In this document: piece after piece, positions 41,130 through 49,622 of the stretch | Layout: each line of letters begins with the position of its first letter | Numbering within the stretch: position 1 is the first letter of the stretch | Virus record (IMG/VR): IMGVR_UViG_3300042691_023046 | Span: 1 to 64,000 of that record | Length of the DNA: 64,000 nucleotides | Reading direction: 5' to 3' (one strand) | Source: a virus | Program-made: the position numbers and the translations under genes | Notes under the pieces: model-generated | The model's database searches: none | What the model was told of the DNA's origin: nothing | What the model saw: only the letters and a program-made list of their open reading frames with translations

Positions 41130-41381
41130 ATGTTTCCATTTATACAATCAACTTTAATATTACCACCTTTATTTGATGAAGAAGGTAATGAAATTAAAAA
41201 ACAAGAAAATGTAAAATCTTTAATTAACTTAGAAGATATACACACAATGTGTAATTATCCTTGTGAAATAGGTACAGCTTTATCTATAATATATAAAACT
41301 ATAGATGGTAATTTTTTATATCAAGATAATTTTTTAAGAATACATCAAGAGTTATTAAAATTTCATAATTGGAAAAAATAA
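41130..41381 (+). CDS. Hypothetical protein, 83 aa
   Basis: MFPFIQSTLILPPLFDEEGN, a helical middle, DIHTMCNYPCEIGTALSIIY. Two Cys flanking a turn. No known family. Confidence 0.68.
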   Translation: MFPFIQSTLILPPLFDEEGNEIKKQENVKSLINLEDIHTMCNYPCEIGTALSIIYKTIDGNFLYQDNFLRIHQELLKFHNWKK

Positions 41382-41410
41382 ACAAAATTTTATAATAACA
41401 AATAATTAAT

Positions 41411-41558
41411 ATGCCAAAAGATAAAGTATTTACAATAGAAGAAATTAGAAATTGGTTATCAGAAGAAACAGGAATGTACGTTACTGATTTAAATAATAAA
41501 AAAAATTAATGTTCAAGAAAAGTTTGATAAATTATTAAAAACAATTAAAAACAATTAA
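41411..41558 (+). pseudogene. Small protein with a frameshift in an A8 run
   Basis: From ATG at 41411: MPKDKVFTIEEIRNWLSEET, then GMYVTDLNNKKN and a stop at 41509. The A8 run (41498-41505) precedes the stop. Removing one A gives INVQEKFDKLLKTIKNN and a stop at 41558, a natural helical continuation. The 32-aa product would also be possible on its own. Confidence 0.45.
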
Positions 41559-41565
41559 ATATACA

Positions 41566-41850
41566 ATGACAAATTATTTTAAACCTAAGTATGATTTAAA
41601 TACATCTTTATATATTATATTAACAAATGATATTAATATAACAGAAGTATTTATTAGTAGAATAGAAGTTTCAAAAGGATTTACTAAAGATAGTAATAAA
41701 ATAAATTATGAATACTATTATAGTATTCCTCATTATCCAGAATATTTTAAAATAAATATAGATAGTGAAGATAAATTATCAAATAGTAGAAATATAAGAT
41801 TATATGAATCTGTAGAAGAATTAAAAAATAATATAATAGTTAAACAATAA
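41566..41850 (+). CDS. Hypothetical protein, 94 aa
   Basis: Alpha/beta protein (KYDLNTSLYIILTNDINITE; YEYYYSIPHYPEYFKINIDS) with acidic C-terminal helix. Four bases upstream of the next gene; unknown function. Confidence 0.7.
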   Translation: MTNYFKPKYDLNTSLYIILTNDINITEVFISRIEVSKGFTKDSNKINYEYYYSIPHYPEYFKINIDSEDKLSNSRNIRLYESVEELKNNIIVKQ

Positions 41851-41854
41851 AATT

Positions 41855-42367
41855 ATGCAAGAACAAATTAAAAAATTAAGAGTACAAATTGATGGATACT
41901 ATCAATTAACTAAAGAATTAAAACCTATTGATAGAAAGCCAGAACCATTAACTATTGAAATGGTAAATTCTAAAGAAGTAAATGATGCTGCATATTCATT
42001 ACTATACTCTAAAGCATGGTTAGGTAAAGTATTAGAAGCATTAGGTACAGAAAATCCTTATGGTAACGGTTATAAAACTAAAGAGGATATTGTACCTACA
42101 CAAGATGTTTCTAATGGACAAGGATTATTTAAAGATAACTTTGAATTATTGTGGTGGAAAAATGAATTAAACCACATAGAAAAGGTAGATTGGTTAAGGT
42201 GTTCTATCGAAGATACTATTAAAAATTTATTATTAATAGAAAGTTTATTTACAGGACATAAAACAAGAGAGTTTTCTATAGCTAGAACAAATTGTTATAA
42301 TCATTTGTGCGAGGCTAAATTTGCTTTAGGGTTTGAATTAGCTAGAGTAAGAGAGGAGAATGTATGA
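41855..42367 (+). CDS. Helical protein, possible Acb2-like relative
   Basis: 170 aa. Segments DAAYSLLYSKAWLGKVLEAL, GTENPYGNGYKTKEDIVPTQ and a C-terminal REFSIARTNCYNHLCEAKFA are the pattern of a phage helical family often near Acb2-type genes ('aAy.lLy.ArmWLGk.L', 'r..sla.t....A.f.LG..la'). It may bind nucleotides or act as a helical assembly; the role is unknown. It overlaps the next gene by 4 bases. Confidence 0.7.
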   Translation: MQEQIKKLRVQIDGYYQLTKELKPIDRKPEPLTIEMVNSKEVNDAAYSLLYSKAWLGKVLEALGTENPYGNGYKTKEDIVPTQDVSNGQGLFKDNFELLWWKNELNHIEKVDWLRCSIEDTIKNLLLIESLFTGHKTREFSIARTNCYNHLCEAKFALGFELARVREENV

Positions 42368-42585
42368 ACAATAAAGAGATAGAAGAATATATTAAATGTA
42401 AAGAAAACCCTTATTACTTTATGACAAATTATATGTATGTAACAAATTTTCATACTAATAAAAAAGAATTGTTTACAACACATTTAAATGAAAAAGAGTT
42501 TAATGAATTGTTTAAAGTTAAGATAGACAATGTAATAACAGATAAGTTAAATAAAGTAAAAGAATTAAATCATGAAAAACTTTAA
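42364..42585 (+). CDS. Hypothetical protein, 73 aa
   Basis: NKEIEEYIKCKENPYYFMTN, YMYVTNFHTNKKELFTTHLN, then a Lys-rich end. The 'YMYV.N......f.t.l.E..FN..F' order is typical of small phage proteins of unknown function. ATGA overlap with the previous gene. Confidence 0.68.
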   Translation: MNNKEIEEYIKCKENPYYFMTNYMYVTNFHTNKKELFTTHLNEKEFNELFKVKIDNVITDKLNKVKELNHEKL

Positions 42586-42649
42586 CTTCTTTCTCTTTAG
42601 AAGGAAATAAAAAATAAAACAAATCAATAAATTTTAAATAAAATAAATT

Positions 42650-42949
42650 ATGAGTAAAACAACAAAAGAAGTTTCTAAAGAAGAAACATCACCTATTGTA
42701 GAAACAATAGAAGCAACTACAGAAGTAGTTGAAACAGTAGAAAATCCTATAACAGAAAGATTAACAGGTGAAAAAGGTGCTGATGGTGTAATGGGTACTG
42801 ATGGTATATCAGAAGATTTACAAGAAAAACAACCAGAAGTTATAGTTCCAGAAACTATAGAAGAATTACAAAAAGAAAGTGAAGTAGAAGAAGCAGAAAT
42901 ACCAACTGCTCCTACAGCAAATTATTCACCAGAAAATCATCATTATTAA
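42650..42949 (+). CDS. Hypothetical Glu/Thr/Val-rich low-complexity protein
   Basis: 99 aa. Acidic and Thr/Val-rich with a short collagen-like GEKGADGVMGTDG in the middle. No enzyme motif. May be intrinsically disordered. Preceded by a 64-base A-rich leader. Confidence 0.7.
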   Translation: MSKTTKEVSKEETSPIVETIEATTEVVETVENPITERLTGEKGADGVMGTDGISEDLQEKQPEVIVPETIEELQKESEVEEAEIPTAPTANYSPENHHY

Positions 42950-42953
42950 AATT

Positions 42954-43409
42954 ATGCTAGAATTTAAAAATTATATTGGTACAAAAAAGCTTAAAGCTAC
43001 ACCAATGAACAAAGAAGAATACTGTCAATATAGAAATTGGATAGTACCAGAAAATGAAGTACCTACAGAAGATGGATATTTAGTAGAATATCAAGATGGT
43101 GGAAAACCTAATGATGAAAGACATGAAGGTTATATTTCATGGTCGCCTAAAGATGTTTTTGAAAAATCTTATATAGAAATAGTAGAAGAATCTTTTTTAG
43201 ATAGAGTAATTAAAGAAGAATACGAATTAGGAGTTAAAATAACTGCTTTATCTAACTTTTTAAATAAAGATTATGTAAATAAAATAACAGGTGATTTACA
43301 ATTTTCTTATTTAAATTTACAAAGAAGTGCTATGATAGCATACAGACAAATATTAATTATTAGAATAGAAGATTTAAAAAGTAAAGAAGAAAGTAAAGAA
43401 CAAAAATAA
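42954..43409 (+). CDS. Two-part protein: YISWSP domain plus Acb2-like C-terminal domain
   Basis: 151 aa. Residues 1-75 are the conserved phage segment with GYLVEYQDGGKPNDERHEGY and ISWSPKDVFEKSY. From about residue 82, SFLDRVIKEEYELGVKITAL, SNFLN..., then FSYLNLQRSAMIAYRQILII follows the pattern of the Acb2 cyclic-oligonucleotide sponge ('flerv..E..eL..rI.kL..fl......l......LL..Ql.aM..Y...L..Ri'). Acb2 sequesters CBASS messengers. Whether this fused form does so is inference. Confidence 0.75.
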   Translation: MLEFKNYIGTKKLKATPMNKEEYCQYRNWIVPENEVPTEDGYLVEYQDGGKPNDERHEGYISWSPKDVFEKSYIEIVEESFLDRVIKEEYELGVKITALSNFLNKDYVNKITGDLQFSYLNLQRSAMIAYRQILIIRIEDLKSKEESKEQK

Positions 43410-43933
43410 TGGAAAACAAATATTTATTTGACACAAATTTAGAACCATCAGAATATGATGTTTTAATAAATCCAATACCTTTAAAGAAAACAGGTATTAT
43501 ATTAATGGATAAATCTTTAAACAAAGATGAAATATTACCTTATGTGATATTAGAGGTAGGTAGTGAAGTAAAAAATTATAAACAAGGAGATTTTGTTTAT
43601 GTTTTAGGGGATATAGTAGGTTATCCTCATTTAGTAAATGATGAAGGTTTACATGTAGGTCAAGTTAATGTAGGTTTTATAAAATCAAAAATAAAAAATA
43701 ATAATGAATTTATAAAACTTTATAATGAAAGAATTGATGCTTTAGTAGCTGAACAAAAAGCTATTAATGAAAGATTATTAGTACCTAAAGAACAAGGAGA
43801 TATATTTTTAAATGATACTCAAAGAAGGGAATATTATAAAAAAACTAAAAAAGAACAAGAGGAAATTGATAATGATATTAAATTAAATCAATTATATTTC
43901 AAACCTAAAAATAAAAATCAAATAACCAACTAG
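43409..43933 (+). CDS. GroES-like (Cpn10) protein
   Basis: 174 aa. YDVLINPIPLKKTGIILMDK, then LPYVILEVGSEVKNYKQGDF and VYVLGD follow the GroES order 'vlikPi...kt.giil', 'vleVG..v..~k.GD.Vlv'. T4 gp31-type phage GroES proteins help fold capsid protein. The C-terminal half is a charged coiled coil (LVAEQKAINERLLVPKEQGD), absent from GroES. Last gene before a terminator and the late block. Confidence 0.65.
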   Translation: MENKYLFDTNLEPSEYDVLINPIPLKKTGIILMDKSLNKDEILPYVILEVGSEVKNYKQGDFVYVLGDIVGYPHLVNDEGLHVGQVNVGFIKSKIKNNNEFIKLYNERIDALVAEQKAINERLLVPKEQGDIFLNDTQRREYYKKTKKEQEEIDNDIKLNQLYFKPKNKNQITN

Positions 43934-43949
43934 TTAAGAAAAAAATATA

Positions 43950-43979
43950 AAAGTGCTATACTATGTATGGCACTTTTTT
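43950..43979 (+). terminator. Intrinsic terminator before the late block
   Basis: AAAGTGC/GCACTTT (43950-43956 with 43970-43976) with loop of 13 and a T-run to the right. It separates early rightward genes from the late genes. Confidence 0.85.
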
Positions 43980-44013
43980 ATTACTTTTGTTTGATTAATA
44001 ATATTATTTTTGT

Positions 44014-44280
44014 ATGAAACATGATAAAACTATAACAGATATTGTAGAACAATTAGCTACAGAATATAATTTATTACCTAGTGATGTATTTGAATTAATT
44101 AAATTCCAAGAAACACAAACAGTAAAAATTATAGAAAACTCAATTGATAAATTACATAATATAAGAGTTGATGTTACAGGAAATTATAATAAAATAAAAA
44201 TAATACATTTAATTAAACTAGAAATAGATGAAACAAAAATTAAGAAAATTAATGATTGGATTACTGCCAATCAGAGTTAA
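44014..44280 (+). CDS. Hypothetical protein, 88 aa
   Basis: Helical (KTITDIVEQLATEYNLLPSD; ETQTVKIIENSIDKLHNIRV). TATTTTTG lies just before the ATG (44005-44012) but lacks a good -33 partner, so a promoter here is uncertain. First gene of the late block. Confidence 0.7.
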   Translation: MKHDKTITDIVEQLATEYNLLPSDVFELIKFQETQTVKIIENSIDKLHNIRVDVTGNYNKIKIIHLIKLEIDETKIKKINDWITANQS

Positions 44281-44455
44281 TATTAAAATTATACCTGATT
44301 TATGGGTATTAAGACCATATAAAGAAAAAATATTTTATACCATAGATAAAGAAAACTACACACCAATAAGTTACAGAATATTGTGCTTTTCTATTGTTTA
44401 TGTTACATATAAAGATATAACAAACAATGATAAAACTAATAATATTAGAAGATAA
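44252..44455 (+). CDS. Hypothetical protein, about 67 aa
   Basis: Alternative frame bridging 44014-44280 and 44427-45020, overlapping both. MIGLLPIRVNIKIIPDLWVL, then RPYKEKIFYTIDKENYTPIS, CFSIVYVTYKD. Beta-rich with plausible codon use, and it fills an otherwise empty 146 bases, so I keep it. An upstream Met at 44228 is possible. Confidence 0.55.
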   Translation: MIGLLPIRVNIKIIPDLWVLRPYKEKIFYTIDKENYTPISYRILCFSIVYVTYKDITNNDKTNNIRR

Positions 44456-45020
44456 TAAACCAGTATTTAATCCAGAAATAAGAATGTTTAAGCCTTTTAA
44501 AAGGCTACTAGAAAGAGATAAAAGTTCAAAGGGTGATGCAGATGGTAGAAAAAAACTAATAAGTACAAAAGAATTAGCTTTTATTTATTGGTTTATAGAC
44601 CCTAGAAGTAATTATGTAGATGTTTATCCTGATGAAAAAATAAGAACAGAAAGAATAAAAAAGCATTTAGATTTACCAGAAGAATGGAAAATAGATGTTG
44701 ATATAAAAGAAGCTATTGATTTTTATAAAGAACAAATAAATATTGATTTTGATATGATGTATTTAGAAAGTAATATATCAGCAGCAAGTAAAACTAGAGA
44801 TTGGTTAATGAGTGTTGATTATAGTTTAAGAGATAGTAAAGGTAAAATGTTTTATGACCCATTACATGTAGCAAAAATAAACAAAGAAGCTGGTGGAGTT
44901 ATAGAAGGATTGAAAATGTTAAAAAATAAAGCATTAAAACCAGAATCTTTAAGTACAAAAATTAGAGGTGGTGGTGAAAAATCTTTATTTGAAGATGCTG
45001 ATACGGAGGATGATGAATAA
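44427..45020 (+). CDS. Terminase-associated protein (small subunit candidate)
   Basis: 197 aa, directly upstream of TerL (stop overlaps its start). Contains FKPFKRLLERDKSSKGDADG, KKLISTKELAFIYWFIDPRS, NYVDVYPDEKIRTER and a C-terminal acidic tail. This 'pFk.i.eRDKs.kgd.d.rkk......aFIYf..D.~S' protein is conserved before TerL in crAss-like phages as I recall; it may be the small terminase or an accessory. Confidence 0.75.
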   Translation: MIKLIILEDNKPVFNPEIRMFKPFKRLLERDKSSKGDADGRKKLISTKELAFIYWFIDPRSNYVDVYPDEKIRTERIKKHLDLPEEWKIDVDIKEAIDFYKEQINIDFDMMYLESNISAASKTRDWLMSVDYSLRDSKGKMFYDPLHVAKINKEAGGVIEGLKMLKNKALKPESLSTKIRGGGEKSLFEDADTEDDE

Positions 45021-47158
45021 TGGAACATGTATTATCCCAACCTAAAATAAAAGATTTAACAAAATTAATTGATTTTGGTTTTGATACTAAATTGTTTAGT
45101 CCTGTAGCAGAGTTATTTGAAAAAAATGGTAAATATCCAGATAAAAACCAAGTAGATTGGTGGAAAGAACAAAAAAAGATATTAAAAAAAGGATATACTG
45201 TTAATGGTTGGAAAATAACAGGAGAACATTATGGTTATTTAAATTTTAATAAAATAAAACTTACCGAAGATAAAGATTTATTAGGTGGTAAAGTTAGTAA
45301 AAGAAGAAGTGTAATAGAAAAGAAAACTGTATTTCCTAAATTTTGGGATGGTGATTATGTCTTTTATTGGTGTAAAGAAATAGCCAAAAAAGGAATGGAT
45401 GAAGATGAATATCTGAAACTAAAATTACCAATTAAAATAAGAGTAGAAACAGATATAGATGGTACAAGATATGTAGGTGGAGGTAAAAACTTATGTGTTG
45501 GTAAAAAAAGAAGGTTTGGGGCAAGTTATAAATTAGCTTATAATGCAGCACATAATTATGAAACTAAACCTACTTCAATGACTATATTAGCAGCTTATGA
45601 TATGAAATATCTTACAAAAGATGGTATCATGAGTAAAACAAAAAGAGCTATAGATTTTTTTGATGTTAATTGTGAACCATTTAGAAAGAGAAGATTAAAG
45701 AATGACACCGAAGATATTATGTCTGGTTACAAACAGAATGTTGGTGGTGTTGAAACAGATGCAGGTTATAGAAGTAGAGTAGCAGCAATATCTTTTGGAT
45801 TAAGTGCAGATGCAGTCAGAGGACAAGATGTTACAGATATATTTGTAGAAGAAAGTGGTAAAGCACCTAATCTTATAGCTATGACAAATGCTACAATAGA
45901 TTCATTGAGTGATGGAGCATCAAAAAGTGGAACTATTATATGGTTTGGTACAGGAGGAGGAAAAGATAATAACTGGGCAGGATTTAAAGAAATTTTTTAT
46001 AATCCTACAAGTTATGGAGCATTAGAAATAGAAAACGAATGGGATGAAAATGCTTTAGGTACTTATTGTGGTTTATTTATTCCTGATTATTGGAATGTAG
46101 TAGGTTACATGAGTGAATATGGAGAAAGTTATATTAATGAAGCAAGAAAAGTAGAAGAAGCACATCAAATAGAAGTATATTTAAATAAAAATGATGCTAG
46201 AGGTTTAACAGCTAGAAAGATGGAACATCCATTTTGTCCTGCTGATGCTTTTAATGTTACAAGTAAAAATATATTTGATATACACGCTATAAGAACTTGG
46301 AAAAACTATTTAAAATATAGTGGTTTAAATAAAGATTTAGCTACTGTAGGAAGATTAGAAAGAAAACAAGATGGTGAGTTAAAATTTGAAATAGATAATA
46401 AAATGTTACCTATTTATGAATATCCACCACCAAAAGGAGTAACAAAAGGAGCAGTTGTTGTATGGGATTTTCCTAAAAAGTTTAATGGTTTAATACCTGC
46501 AAACTTATATATAATAGATGTGGATGGTTATAGACATGACCAAACATCAGGAGATTCAGTAGGAGCAATATATGTTAGTATGAATACTAATAATTTAATT
46601 TCTAAAAATTTAGGAGATAGATTAGTAGCAAGTTATGTAGCAAGACCACAAAGTCAAGATGATTTTAATAAAGTGTTGTATGATTTAGCAGAATTTTATA
46701 ATGCTAAAATAGCTTTTGAAAATGATGAACCAGCAGGGATAGTAGATTACGGTAAAAGATTTAAAAAATTAGATAGAGTAGAAAGTCAATTTGAATTAGC
46801 TTATGATGAAAAACTAAAAACAGGTAACACAATGAAACGTGGTTTTGGTATGCACATGGGTAGTGGTAAAAATAATGAAAGAATATTAACAGGTGATGGT
46901 TATATAAAAGATTGGTTAGAAACAACTAGATATACAGATGAAGATGGTAAAGAAACATTAAATCTTCACACTATATATGATATAGGTTTACTAGAAGAAC
47001 TTGAAAGATATAATCCAGAAACAGGAAATTTTGATAGAGTAGCAGCATTTAGAATAAGAATGTATCATACTAAAGAAATGATATATAAAAATAGACAAGC
47101 ACAAGTAAAAGCAAAAAGTAATAAGGTGAGTTTTTTTCACCATAATCATTTTCAATAA
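45020..47158 (+). CDS. terL: Terminase large subunit
   Basis: 712 aa. ATPase: modified Walker A in GGGKNLCVGKKRRFGASYK (about residues 150-170), Walker B DIFVEESGK (about 270), coupling region IIWFGTGGGK. Nuclease: NLYIIDVDGYRHDQTSGDSV (about 495) with the first acidic residues, IAFENDEPAGIVDYGK (about 562), and the late GLLEELERYNPE segment. The protein pumps DNA into the prohead and cuts it at the portal. Size fits the crAss-like family. Ends 11 bases before the portal gene. Confidence 0.9.
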   Translation: MEHVLSQPKIKDLTKLIDFGFDTKLFSPVAELFEKNGKYPDKNQVDWWKEQKKILKKGYTVNGWKITGEHYGYLNFNKIKLTEDKDLLGGKVSKRRSVIEKKTVFPKFWDGDYVFYWCKEIAKKGMDEDEYLKLKLPIKIRVETDIDGTRYVGGGKNLCVGKKRRFGASYKLAYNAAHNYETKPTSMTILAAYDMKYLTKDGIMSKTKRAIDFFDVNCEPFRKRRLKNDTEDIMSGYKQNVGGVETDAGYRSRVAAISFGLSADAVRGQDVTDIFVEESGKAPNLIAMTNATIDSLSDGASKSGTIIWFGTGGGKDNNWAGFKEIFYNPTSYGALEIENEWDENALGTYCGLFIPDYWNVVGYMSEYGESYINEARKVEEAHQIEVYLNKNDARGLTARKMEHPFCPADAFNVTSKNIFDIHAIRTWKNYLKYSGLNKDLATVGRLERKQDGELKFEIDNKMLPIYEYPPPKGVTKGAVVVWDFPKKFNGLIPANLYIIDVDGYRHDQTSGDSVGAIYVSMNTNNLISKNLGDRLVASYVARPQSQDDFNKVLYDLAEFYNAKIAFENDEPAGIVDYGKRFKKLDRVESQFELAYDEKLKTGNTMKRGFGMHMGSGKNNERILTGDGYIKDWLETTRYTDEDGKETLNLHTIYDIGLLEELERYNPETGNFDRVAAFRIRMYHTKEMIYKNRQAQVKAKSNKVSFFHHNHFQ

Positions 47159-47169
47159 AAGATATATAA

Positions 47170-49539
47170 ATGGATGAAGTTTTAATAAGACCCAAACAAA
47201 AAGTTTTACAAGGAGTAAAAAATACAAAAGATTGGAAACATAACAATATTAGATATTGGGGAAGTAAATGTAATGCCACATTCTTTAATTTTAAAGATAT
47301 GCTTGTTTTATTTAAAACAGCAGCAGGAATATTAGATGAATCTGATTATACTTATATTACTAATCCTTTAAATACTACTGACCCTAAGTTAAAAGGTTAT
47401 CCTGCAAAAATGAGAAATTTAGATATTGTTTCTCCTAACATTATGATGTTAATGGGGGAATTAATAGATAGATTTTTTAATCCTGTAGTAGTTATATTAA
47501 ATAGTGATGTTAAAAATCAAAAACTTGAAAAAGATTATGAAATTATAAAAAACTATTTAAAACAAGAATTTATTAACGGTTTAGTTTCAGATGGTTTATT
47601 ACCACAAGAACAAGCAGTAGAACAATCACAACAAAAATTAGAAAAAGAATTAAGTAAAGATTATAAAAATGAATTAGCTATTATAGGGCAAAATGCTTTA
47701 GAATATATAATGTCGTTTAATGAAGTACTTAGAATAAGAAGAAAAACATTTTATGATTTTATAGTATGTAGTAGGTTTTTTACATATAGAGATATATGTA
47801 ATGAAGATTTAGATTATGAGTACGTTTCACCTTTTGAATTATCTTATTTAGCATCACCTAATGTTGATTTTGTAGAAGATGCACAAGCTGTAAGAAAAAG
47901 GGTAAAAATGACAATTAATCAAATTATTGATAAATTTAGAGAGCATCCTGATTTTACAAAAGAGATTATAGATGATTTAGAATTAAATATTAGTTCAATA
48001 GGAGGAGCAGGTTTTAGTTTAAATGCACCAGATTTAACACAACAATTTAATAGTGTATTTTTAACTAATAATTTACATTCTAGTACAGATGGTACAGGAG
48101 TAGAACATATTCAATGGACTAGTATGAAACTAATGAAAAAAGTAGAAGGTACTAATATTGATGGTTCAAAATACATTGAAGAATATGATGAATCTTACAT
48201 TCCTTTAGAAGGAGAAAAAGTAACTGATATATGGGTAAATTCTAAACATGAAGGTTATATTATAAATGATAAATGGGTATTAGGTGGAGAAGCTTTAGAA
48301 TATCAAAGAGGTAATATTAATAATCCTAGTAAATGTAAAAATTCATATAATGGTAGAATTTTTGGTAATAATTATGTAATTCCACAATCTATTGTACAAA
48401 AAGGTTTAATTTATCAAATTAAATATAATACTGTGCATTATTTAATGGAAAAAACATTAGCTAAAAATAAAGATAAGATAACAATCTTTCCTATGGGTTT
48501 AGTTCCAGAAAAAGAAGGTTTTGATATGTTTACTACAATGTATTATGCTGATGCACATGGATTTTTATTTATAGATGAAACTTCTGAAAAAGCTATAGCA
48601 GCTTTACAATATATGAAGGTATTAGATATGTCTTTAGGTAATTACATACAACAGTCATATCAAATACTACAGCAAATTAAACAAGATTGGGATGATAGTG
48701 TAGGAGTTAATAGACAAAGAAAAGGAGCTATGTTAGCTTCTGATGGTAAAGGAGTATCTGAACAAGCAGAGTATAGAAGTGCTGTAATGAGTGAAGAATT
48801 TTTTATGCAGCATGAAGAAGCCATTATTAAAGATATACAATGTTTAGTTGATTTAAGTAAAGTAGCTTGGCAACATGGTAAAAAAGCATCTTTTTTAAAT
48901 AGTAATAGTAAAGAAGTAATGTTAGAAATAGACCCTACAGTATATAGTGGTTTAGATTTAGGAGTATTTGTTAAAAATAGTAAAAAAGAACAACAAAAAA
49001 TACAAGCTTTTCAAAGTCAAGTTGGTACAATTGCTCAACAAACACAAAATTTTAGTATGTTAGGTAAAATATTAGATAGTACTAATATGGCTGAACTTAT
49101 TAAAGATATGGAAGAACTTGAAAATAAATTAAATGAACAACAACAAGCGCAACAAGAAACAGAAAATAAACTTGAAGCAGCTAGATTAGAAAGTGAAGAA
49201 AAAGATAGACAATTAAAAGTTTATGAAATTGATGAAAATAATGAACGTGCAAGAGATACAGCTTTAATATCTGCTCAAGCATCTTTATTAGGTAGTCAAG
49301 AAGGTGTAGAAGGAGTAGATGATGCTATGTTATTAGAAGATATGAATCATAAAAGATTAGAATTAGCTTCTAAAATAGGGATTGAAAGAGAAAAAATATT
49401 AGAATCTAAAAATAAAAGAATAGATGATAATAAAAATAAAGCAGAAGATAGAAAAATTGATATAAAAAATATGGCTAATGACTTAGCTATTGCAAAACAA
49501 AACAAAATCGGCAGAAACAAACCAACAAGTAAAAAATAA
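47170..49539 (+). CDS. Portal protein
   Basis: 789 aa, directly after TerL. N-terminal segment WGSKCNATFFNFKDMLVLFK, a middle with VGVNRQRKGAMLASDGKGVS after the helix QQSYQILQQIKQDWDD, and a long C-terminal coiled coil (NEQQQAQQETENKLEAARLE). The position and length agree with crAss-like portals, dodecameric rings at the capsid vertex. The C-terminal coiled coil may form the internal barrel. Confidence 0.85.
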   Translation: MDEVLIRPKQKVLQGVKNTKDWKHNNIRYWGSKCNATFFNFKDMLVLFKTAAGILDESDYTYITNPLNTTDPKLKGYPAKMRNLDIVSPNIMMLMGELIDRFFNPVVVILNSDVKNQKLEKDYEIIKNYLKQEFINGLVSDGLLPQEQAVEQSQQKLEKELSKDYKNELAIIGQNALEYIMSFNEVLRIRRKTFYDFIVCSRFFTYRDICNEDLDYEYVSPFELSYLASPNVDFVEDAQAVRKRVKMTINQIIDKFREHPDFTKEIIDDLELNISSIGGAGFSLNAPDLTQQFNSVFLTNNLHSSTDGTGVEHIQWTSMKLMKKVEGTNIDGSKYIEEYDESYIPLEGEKVTDIWVNSKHEGYIINDKWVLGGEALEYQRGNINNPSKCKNSYNGRIFGNNYVIPQSIVQKGLIYQIKYNTVHYLMEKTLAKNKDKITIFPMGLVPEKEGFDMFTTMYYADAHGFLFIDETSEKAIAALQYMKVLDMSLGNYIQQSYQILQQIKQDWDDSVGVNRQRKGAMLASDGKGVSEQAEYRSAVMSEEFFMQHEEAIIKDIQCLVDLSKVAWQHGKKASFLNSNSKEVMLEIDPTVYSGLDLGVFVKNSKKEQQKIQAFQSQVGTIAQQTQNFSMLGKILDSTNMAELIKDMEELENKLNEQQQAQQETENKLEAARLESEEKDRQLKVYEIDENNERARDTALISAQASLLGSQEGVEGVDDAMLLEDMNHKRLELASKIGIEREKILESKNKRIDDNKNKAEDRKIDIKNMANDLAIAKQNKIGRNKPTSKK

Positions 49540-49545
49540 AAATAA

Positions 49546-49579
49546 AAGTGTTATATCAAGTAAGGGATATTTTACACTT
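49546..49579 (+). other. Intercistronic hairpin after the portal gene
   Basis: AAGTGT+ATATC pairs with GATAT+ACACTT (49546-49557 with 49566-49579), without a T-run, so it is not an obvious terminator. It could limit or protect RNA between portal and scaffold genes. Confidence 0.5.
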
Positions 49580-49622
49580 GCACAGAAATATTAACTAAAT
49601 TAAATTTGTAACAGAAATCAAA

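Noticed and set aside
44005-44012. TATTTTTG as the late promoter
   Set aside because: No TTG at the expected distance; A/T-rich sequence makes such boxes common by chance.
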